NCBI GenBank assembly: GCA_037367405.1
Contig: JAZKJV010010524.1
Location: 216,292 to 280,291, forward strand
Source of the DNA: Ottelia alismoides
Lineage: Eukaryota > Streptophyta > Magnoliopsida > Alismatales > Hydrocharitaceae
Length of the DNA stretch: 64,000 bases
Direction of reading: 5' to 3'
Below are positions 57,263-64,000 of this stretch, piece after piece. Both the position numbers and the translations under genes were made by a program. A model generated the notes under the pieces. That model searched no databases. It saw nothing but the letters and a program-made list of their open reading frames with translations, and was not told where the DNA came from. The number at the start of each line of letters is the position of its first letter. The first letter of the stretch is position 1.

Positions 57263-58611
57263 TTCCTTCTGAGCCGACAGCCACGACGGAGTGCGAGCCA
57301 GTACAGTTCATAGATGATTTAGCAAGGTTCCCTTTGTCAGAATCTCATGATCGGTGAGAGTTCTCACATGCAAACCTGGTCACCTTTACACAGACATATC
57401 AGAAGTCGGATTTGCCACCTCCCAGTTGTCCAGAATTGAAACCCTTGCCGCAGTCGCTGAAGTATAGATTCCTTGCAGGTGAGCCATATATGCACCCAGT
57501 CATTATCTCAGTAGGTTTGACTAGAGAAGAAGAATCTCGTCTGATGGATGTTCTTGAAAGAAACCGCAAGGTGATTGGATAGAATATAGCTGATCTCCAG
57601 GGGATTAGTCCGGCTCTGTGCTCCCACCACATCTATCTTGAGGAGGACGCTAGGCCTTCGCGTGAGTTCCAGCGAAGTCTGAACCCAAATCTTCGAGATG
57701 TGGTCATGAAGGAAATATCGAAGTGGTGGAGCACCAATTTTATCTACCCCATCTCCGACTCCAAGTGGGTAACTCCATTACATGTGGTACCCAAGAAGAC
57801 GGGTATCACTACATTTGTGAGTGAGTCTGGAGAGGAGATAGCTACCCGGATACCCACTTCTTGGAGGGTCTGTGTGGACTACAGACGATTGAATCAGGCC
57901 ACCAAGAAGGATCATTTCCCACTACCATTCATTGATCAGATTATCGAGAGGTTAGCTGGGAAGAGTCACTACTGTTTTCTTGACGGGTACTCCGGTTACA
58001 ATCAAGTGGCCATTGCGTCCGAAGACCAGGAGAAAATGACATTCACCTATCCATTTGGGACGTATGCTTTTAGACAGATGCCCTTTGGTTTATGTAATGC
58101 CCCCGCGACATTCCAAAGGTGCATGTTGTCCATTTTCTCGAACATGGTGGGCGAGTGTTTGGAGGTCTTCATGGATGACTTCTCGGTCCATGGCTATGGG
58201 TTTGATGCTTGTCTTGACTGCCTAGACCGTGTGCTTCAGCGTTGCATAGAGGTCAACCTTGTCTTGTCTTGGGAGAAGAGTCACTTCATGGTGACTCAAG
58301 GGACGGTCATTGGACATATCATCTCCAACAAGGGCATGGAGGTTGATCCGGCTAAGGTGGATATCATTAGGAAACTCGATCCACCGTCCAATCTACGTCA
58401 ATTGCGGTCTTTTCTATGGCACATCGGTTTTTACCGACAGTTTATTCAGGACTTCAGTCGTATCGCCCGACCGCTTACTGATTTGCTAACAAAAGACACC
58501 GAGTTCCTTGTAAATGATAAGTGTCTTGCGTCTTTTGAGACTCTCAAGAATATGGTTGTCGCGGCTCATGTCCTTCAGCCCCCCGATGGTCTCTTCCATT
58601 CGAGATCATGA
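57263..58611 (+). pseudogene. Element C reverse transcriptase, near intact
   Basis: N-terminal block from about 57410 (SCPELKPLPQSLKYRFL), a TAG at 57580-57582 where other copies have Trp, then DLQGISPALCSHHIYLEED. From 57700 a 303-codon frame carries the domain: YPISDSKWVTPLHVVPKK, DYRRLNQATKKDHFPLPFID, CFLDGYSGYNQVAIASEDQ, FRQMPFGLCNAPATFQRC, VFMDDFSV (catalytic FMDD), NLVLSWEKSHFMV, GMEVDPAKVDIIRK, LRQLRSFLWHIGFYRQFI. The frame ends at 58611 owing to a one-base deletion before RNase H. Athila lineage by the LHVVPKK, LDGYSGYNQ and FMDDFSV blocks. Confidence 0.9.
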
Positions 58612-58960
58612 CGGATGCTTCTGATTTTGCCGTAGGGGTTTTGCTTGGAAAGAGGAGGGATGGATTGTCGTACGCCATTCACTACGCCGGCCAGACTTTG
58701 GATGCCTCTCAGCGGAATTATACTGTGATAGAGAAGGAGATGTCGGCCATAGTCTTTGCTTTGGATAAGTATCGATCATATATTCTCGGATCTAGAGTGG
58801 CTATCTATACAGATCACACCGCCATCCGGTACCACATGGCCAAGAAGGATGCCAAAGCTCGCCTTACCAGATGGATCCTTCTGCTCCAGGAGTTTGATAT
58901 TGAGATTAAGGATAAGCTGGAGTTAAGAATGTGGTGGCAGATCATCTCTCCCGCTTAGAG
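58608..58960 (+). pseudogene. Element C RNase H, catalytic blocks present
   Basis: A 116-codon frame directly after the frameshift: [13 protein letters not shown] (first Asp), [20 protein letters not shown] (Glu), [20 protein letters not shown] (Asp of TDH), then [16 protein letters not shown]. Another one-base deletion near 58917 ends the frame, and the ADHLSRLE block continues in the next one. It would degrade RNA of RNA-DNA hybrids during reverse transcription. Confidence 0.85.
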
Positions 58961-60314
58961 AACCTTGAGGAATCTGAGCCCAGCGCACCTATCACAGAGA
59001 CATTTCCAGATGAGGCGATTTTGGCTATCACCTCTCTCCCATGGTATGCCGACGTTGTAAACTATCTTGTCGCCAAGACGGTTCCACAAGGTTGGCCCAG
59101 GTAGAAACTTGAGATCTTCCTAGCGAAGGCCAAGTTTTACCATTGGGAGGATCCTGTCCTTTATCGTGAAGGAGGGGATAGCATCTGGAGGAGGTGCATT
59201 CCTCAAGACGAACAGCATAGCGTCCTCACCTACTGCCACAAGCTTGAGGCAGGAGGACATCATTCGGGAGACAGACAGCACAGAAGGTGCTCCAATCCGG
59301 CCTGTGGTGGCCTACTCTCTTCAAGGATTCAGATGAGTTCGTGAAAAGATGTACTGACTGTCAGAAAATGGGTACTTGCGGACAGAGAGATATGATGCCC
59401 ATGCAGCCCATTCACTTTTGTGAGGTTTTTGATCCATGGGGAATTGATTTCATGGGCCCATTTCCTAAGAGTCAGGGGTTTGAGCACATTTTGCTCGTTG
59501 TAGATTATGTCAGCCGATGGGTTGAGGCCATCCCCGCCCGAGCCGTAGATGCTAAAACCGTATGCCGATTTTTGAGGAAAATATCATTTCACGGTTCGGG
59601 GTACCTAGAGTTCTGATTTTAGAAGGGGGATCTCATTTCATTAATGATAAAGTTAGGGCCCTTGTAGACGAGTTCAACATTGACCATCGTGTTGCCACAC
59701 CGTATCACCCTCAGACTAATGCCGAAGTATCGAATAGGGAGATCAAGACTATCTTACAGAAGGTTGTCCACCCAGACCGAAAGGATTGGCCACAGCTTTT
59801 GGACTCGGTCTTGTGGAACTATCGGACTTCCTTCAAGACACCATTAGGGACATCTCCCTTTCGTCGCGTCTATGGCAGGTCGTGCCATCTACCAGTGGAA
59901 ATCAAGCATAAGTCACTTTGGGTAGTCACTGAGTTATTATTGTATATTGAGAGTATAGGAGAACAGAGGAAATAAGAGTTGGCAGCCCTGGAGGAGTTGA
60001 GAGATACAGCCTTTTCTAGCAGCCTACAGTATAAGGAAAAAGTGAAGACATGGCATGATTCCCTTATCATCCATAAATAGTTTGAGCCTGATCAGCGTGT
60101 ATGGTTGTTTGATTCCAGGCTGAAGTTACTTTCAGGGAAATTACAAAGTAAGTGGAAAGGTCCATATGTGGTCAAGAAGGTACATGATAATGGTAGCATT
60201 GATATATCCGAGTTGTCATCTTCCTCTATCTTTCGTGTTAGCGGTCAGCGCCTGAAGCTGTATCTTGACCACGATCTGTCGACCGTTGACGTTGCCCCCA
60301 TCTTTCTGGTATGA
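58961..60314 (+). pseudogene. Element C integrase, broken, second catalytic Asp changed
   Basis: Linker and zinc-binding region from about 58961 (PWYADVVNYLVAKTV, CIPQDEQHSVLTYCHKLEAG, then after a frameshift FVKRCTDCQKMGTC). Core: PWGIDFMGPFPKSQGFEH (first Asp), a frameshift near 59580, LILEGGSHFINDKV, where Glu replaces the second Asp, and [15 protein letters not shown] (Glu), with two residues missing before it. [14 protein letters not shown] follows, with stops at 59973 and about 60078. The C-terminal domain (60105-60314) has GKLQSKWKGPYVVKK and NGSIDISEL. Confidence 0.85.
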
Positions 60315-62853
60315 GATGTGTTCTTCGACTCGGATCATTTGCATCTCATACATGGTTATCACTTCCATCGTCCGTTGTATAGATCCATCTATACGTATCA
60401 TTCTTTCATTCTTCCATCCATTGATATCTTTTCTTCTTTTCTTCCTTTCTTATTTTCCTTTTCTATCCTATGTATCTATCAAAAAGGTGTCGCCCCTTGT
60501 AGACAGTTTTCTACGCGTAGGACGTACTTTGTCCTAAGTATGGGGGGTGTGCACACCGAGTTGTTCTATTCTTTTTCGATCCTCTCCATTGTCTCCTCTT
60601 CTTGTCTATACTTAGGGATATCTTACCCTAGGTATAGGGGGAGACAGTCTGAGTACGATCTGTTCATTCCCACCCTTGACCCTCCCTGCTTTGTGTACAG
60701 TCTTCTATACTTAGGATTATTCGATCCTAAGTATAGGGGGACGGTCAACTTCTCATTCGTTCATTTATTCGTCCCTTCTTCATTTATTCTTTAGACTTTT
60801 CTATACTCAGTATGAGTTATGTCTTCTTTTTCTGTCTGATCTATGAGGACATAGCTCAAGCTAAGTATAGGGGGTCGTATATACTGTGTATATACTTTAG
60901 CTATAACTCGTACTTTCGTATTTCTCTTAATAATTATGGCTAACTAATACAATTAAATTCATTAAATTTTTTAATAAAAAGATGTGATTATTCCTCAAAT
61001 TCTTTTTGTACTTACTAATTAATAAATCAGGTGAAAATATTTTTTACAAAATGTTTGAAAAGTAGTTTGAAAATTTTGTGAAAAATCTTTTGAAAACTAT
61101 TTGGAAAACATTTTCTTCAATGTTTTCAACCTTTGTAAAAACATTTTTGATTGTAAAACTATTTTCTTTGTGTGAAGTAAAATGTTTGAAAAATGATTTG
61201 CAAATGGTTTGAAAAATTGTTGTAAAAATATGTGAAAAATCTATATATATTGTTTGAAAAACCTTAGCAAAATGATTTTCAAAAGTGTGTACATGTTTGT
61301 AAAAGTGTTTGTCAAAATTATTTTGGACTATAGTTTTCAAAATTGATTGGAAAACCTTTTCAAATAAGTTTGAGGTATACATACATCACGCCTAAAATTC
61401 TTTATTATATATACCTATAAAATCGACCACTTACCCTTGTAAATTCTTAAAATCAACTTTTTGTAAATAAAAGATGCATCCCCGTATAAATATTTGTACC
61501 TAATTTTTAGCCAAAACCTTTTGTTTTCAAAAATCCCAAAAATATTTGCAAAATTAAAATCCAAAAACATTTGAAAAACCTTTTTGAAAATTTTAAAAAA
61601 TGCATATGCATCATCTTTTCAAAAATCCATAAAAAGTTCAAAATCTTTGAAAATCGTATCACAAAAATATTTTCTGCATAGCATTTGCATGGCATTCGCA
61701 TTTTTCGGATTGAGTTTGACAGTCGAACAAGTCTAAGTAAAATCCGGAGATTGGAGCTTGATTGGACCTTAAAATCTACATAATAAGAGGAACCTTACAG
61801 GAACTGGGTTTGAGGTACTTCAGGTCTAGTTGACTTAATTCTTTGAGGATCACGAGACTTGGTTCAATGGATCCTTGACTGCCCAAGTAGAGTATTTAGG
61901 AGCACGTGCACGACTCTTGTTGATAATGACCTAACTTGGACACCTGCACCTTTCACTTGGCTCAACTCAGTTGGAGTGGTGAGGAGGTTGGATTTGCCGA
62001 TATGAGACGCACACAGGTGGAAACACTTGTCCTCCTCTAGGGAGGGAAGTGCATCCCAACCCGTCCAGCAATGATGAGTTTTGAGGATAGGAGATCGTGG
62101 GTTGCAATAAAGCTTCAAACGAGGGATAGTCTACTAGCTAAAGAGGAAAAACTTCTATGTAAATGCTGATGTATATAGTATTTCAAAAAAAATATTGCAA
62201 AAGCAAAAACTCCAAAAAAAGTGGGCATGCCTGTACAAAAATAAAAAATGCCTGCCGGATTGTACATATGTGTATAGTAAATAAGCAAGCTTGAGCTTCA
62301 AAGTCAAATCATGTGAACCTGCAGCTGGATGACTTGACTATACTGGTCTGACATCCTAGGATAGTTAGCTACACTGGCTACCGTCCATTTTTCTCTTCAC
62401 CCCCTCCTCTTGGGCTGGTTGCCACTTGAACTTAGAAGGGAATACCCTGCTCCTTGAGGAATGAGTTGTGGATTGGGGAATCATTAGGTTGTCATATTGG
62501 AGAAGCCAGTCTCTTTGTCATTTCAGTTGGGAAGAGCCACCATCACTTACATTGTACGAGTCAGATTCATAGTCGTAAGGGTTTGCGTATGAGTTGAAAT
62601 ATTTATGACCTGGCTATTGAGGAGACTTAAGCAGAGTTTTGGGATTCTTGAAGGCTGTTGGATTTCAAGTCTGGTTCTCATTAAGGTTCTACCCGCACTA
62701 AAATTCCAAAGGTCCTTCCGACTTAAGCTCCAAACTTTGGTTTTGTGAAGACAAGTTTGATAGTTAAACTTAATCCAATTTTCTTCTTTTTCTTTTCTTT
62801 GATTTTCTTTTCTGCACTTATTGCATAAGTGTTTGCTAGGGACTAGCAAAGGC
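60315..62853 (+). mobile_element. Element C 3' noncoding region
   Basis: About 2.5 kb between integrase stop and polypurine tract. First a T/C-rich part, then hairpins with polypurine-like arms (60533-60875), a low-complexity zone of TTTGAAAA- and TTTGTAAAA-type words (about 61020-61700), and a conserved LTR-proximal part (62091-62853) that also occurs at 47255-48012. On the other strand the low-complexity zone gives a Phe/Lys-rich open frame that is not a gene. Confidence 0.75.
60533..60875 (+). repeat. Hairpins and repeated polypurine-tract-like motifs in element C
   Basis: Perfect 13-bp stem CTATACTTAGGAT (60705-60717) with ATCCTAAGTATAG (60724-60736), loop of 6, then GGGGA. Stem CTATACTTAGGG (60606-60617) with CCCTAGGTATAG (60626-60637), then GGGGGA. 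Two more motifs, CTAAGTATGGGGGG (from 60534) and CTAAGTATAGGGGG (from 60861), have weaker partners. Each right arm plus G-run resembles the true polypurine tract AAAGTATAGGGGGA at 62854. Confidence 0.85.
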
Positions 62854-62867
62854 AAAGTATAGGGGGA
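62854..62867 (+). promoter_or_regulatory. Polypurine tract of element C
   Basis: AAAGTATAGGGGGA directly before the LTR start TGATGAATCC. It is the expected plus-strand primer. The same sequence, on the minus strand, precedes the LTR of element B (20683-20670). Confidence 0.85.
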
Positions 62868-64000
62868 TGATGAATCCACATTTTATCATCTTTATTCTAT
62901 CATTTTGGCCTCAAAAACGCTGGCAAGTGTGTGTAAATACCTTTAATTCCAGCATCTTAGCATTCATGCATATGCATGTAAATAGTGTATAAAATATTAT
63001 TTTAAAGCCAAAATTATAGAATAAATAAAAGAAAAGAAAAGAATAGAATATTGTAAATATTTTATGACCCGAAACCCTGAGACCTAGGCATCTCGATGAC
63101 TAGATCGACAAGGAATAAAGTAGGGGGAGATAAGGGCCAAAATACAATAAAAACACCTATTCATTTTATTCATTCTTTATTCATTGTGGGACCTATTTTT
63201 GGTCCACTTTATACACTTCAAATAAATAAACTTTGCATGAAAGTTGTAGATAATTAAACATAGAAAATACAAAATTTACTTCACCTAAAAATAATATACA
63301 GATAAAAAGTTATGATCTGAATAAGATTCCAGAATCCCAACTTCCCAAACCCGTATCTTGCAAATAAAAACTCGAAATGCGTCAAAATCACCTTTAATTA
63401 TATATAATTTAAAATAATCTATTTAATGGAGGTGGTTTTGCGTTTAGCGGAGTTACTGTTTGAAAGTTGAGTTTTGGACCCCTATTGTATACTTGTACAG
63501 ATTAAAATATTCACTTTATTATTTTTCATTATTTTTATAATTTCTTATTTTTATAATTTTATAAATATTATTTATATTTTATATCTATTTTAAAATCAGG
63601 AAAAAAACCTCAAGAAAATACAAAATAAAATAATTGTATATGATATGAATAGGTATAATACATGTATACAAACCTATAATTCATACTTTTATTTTATGAA
63701 GTGTATAAAAACACTTCAGAAAATAAAATAAAAATATATTTAAGTGTATAAAAATACTTTATAAATTTATAAAATAATAAACAAAAATAAATAGATTAAA
63801 TACACAAAATAAAAATAAAATATTAAAATATATAGATGTATATACCTATATAGCCTATAAAAGGTAACTTGTAAAAGAATACCTCATAAAAATAATTAAA
63901 AATCAGATTAAAATACCTTAGAAAATAAAAAATATTTTTCATTTATATAACCTAAAATTAATAAAATCATTTTCTATTTTTAATCGAATATCCAAAACAA
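62868..64000 (+). mobile_element. 3' LTR of element C, first 1133 bp (cut by window end)
   Basis: Starts TGATGAATCCACATTTTATC and follows the 5' LTR closely to the window end. Differences seen: scattered substitutions, 60 bp at 63432-63491 absent from the 5' LTR, and an A/T length change near 63945. Coding and 3' flank are not visible. Confidence 0.85.

Larger units (their letters stand above)
48027..64000 (+). mobile_element. Athila element C, nearly full length, cut by window end
   Basis: Plus-strand order: LTR, primer site, leader, gag, linker, protease, RT, RNase H, integrase, noncoding 3' region, polypurine tract, LTR. If the 3' LTR has the length of the 5' LTR (3794 bp), the element would be about 18.6 kb. 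Gag and pol read largely in a single frame (as expected for a fused Gag-Pol) but with several in-frame stops and frameshifts. The two LTRs differ by substitutions, a 60-bp deletion in the 5' copy and a small insertion, so it is not a very recent insertion. Confidence 0.9.

Noticed and set aside
61044..61382. 112-codon Phe/Lys/His-rich open frame on the minus strand
   Set aside because: A by-product of the TTTGAAAA low-complexity zone of the element's 3' region; no real codon structure.
1..64000. Host gene cluster, resistance locus or other new multi-gene system
   Set aside because: All recognisable coding sequence belongs to transposable elements or to single decayed gene fragments; no set of neighbouring intact genes exists in the window.

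Overview
This window is plant nuclear DNA made almost entirely of transposable elements. The evidence for a flowering plant is direct: Athila-lineage Ty3/gypsy gag-pol sequence with its tRNA-Asp-type primer site, Copia-type long terminal repeats (LTRs) with a tRNA-Met-type primer site, a chromovirus gag/protease relic, an L1-type LINE tail with the plant zinc-binding region, a FAR1-type DNA-binding domain, and a fragment resembling a plant two-pore potassium channel. I cannot tell monocot from eudicot. No intact host gene, tRNA or rRNA gene, CRISPR array or bacterial-style operon is visible. Every coding region I recognise is broken, so the locus looks like gene-poor, possibly pericentromeric, heterochromatin.

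Layout. 1-5.7 kb holds old relics: a LINE 3' end, a FAR1-domain pseudogene (minus strand), two blocks of a ~45-bp minisatellite, and a potassium-channel-like pseudogene. 6.2-9.7 kb holds a Copia LTR with primer site, a minus-strand chromovirus reduced to gag, protease and an LTR, and a miniature LTR element (two 200-bp LTRs around 142 bp). 9.7-12.8 kb is LTR fragments of two Athila subfamilies facing opposite ways.

12.8-31 kb is a stack of minus-strand Athila elements. Element A (12774-17318) is interrupted inside its reverse transcriptase by the 3' LTR of element B (17319-20669). The 3' noncoding part of B is itself split by a solo LTR (21774-24878) with a 5-bp target duplication. B's pol runs to about 30452, where it fuses directly to LTR sequence, and that fusion point is tandemly duplicated (351-bp unit).

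31-47.3 kb contains a Copia-type element with a 2.8-kb LTR (minus) carrying a small hAT-like MITE. It lies in the integrase of a third minus-strand Athila element, D (35567-44109). D lies in another Athila LTR, E, which lies in a second copy of the Copia LTR, beside a third, inverted copy.

47.3-64 kb is the most complete unit, plus-strand Athila element C: 5' LTR 48027-51820, primer site, leader, gag, protease, reverse transcriptase, RNase H, integrase, a 2.5-kb noncoding 3' region with hairpins, polypurine tract, and the first 1.1 kb of the 3' LTR, cut by the window edge. The 5' LTR is preceded by another copy of the 3' internal end, so C is part of a tandem LTR-internal-LTR array.

The genes do not form a working system: C, the best copy, still has several stop codons and frameshifts and a changed protease active site. 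I found no convincing new biological system. The most unusual signals are structural: polypurine-tract-like motifs repeated in hairpins downstream of pol in three elements, an imperfect palindrome at the LTR tip with a compensatory change in one copy, and a protease D-to-E change shared by two separately inserted copies.
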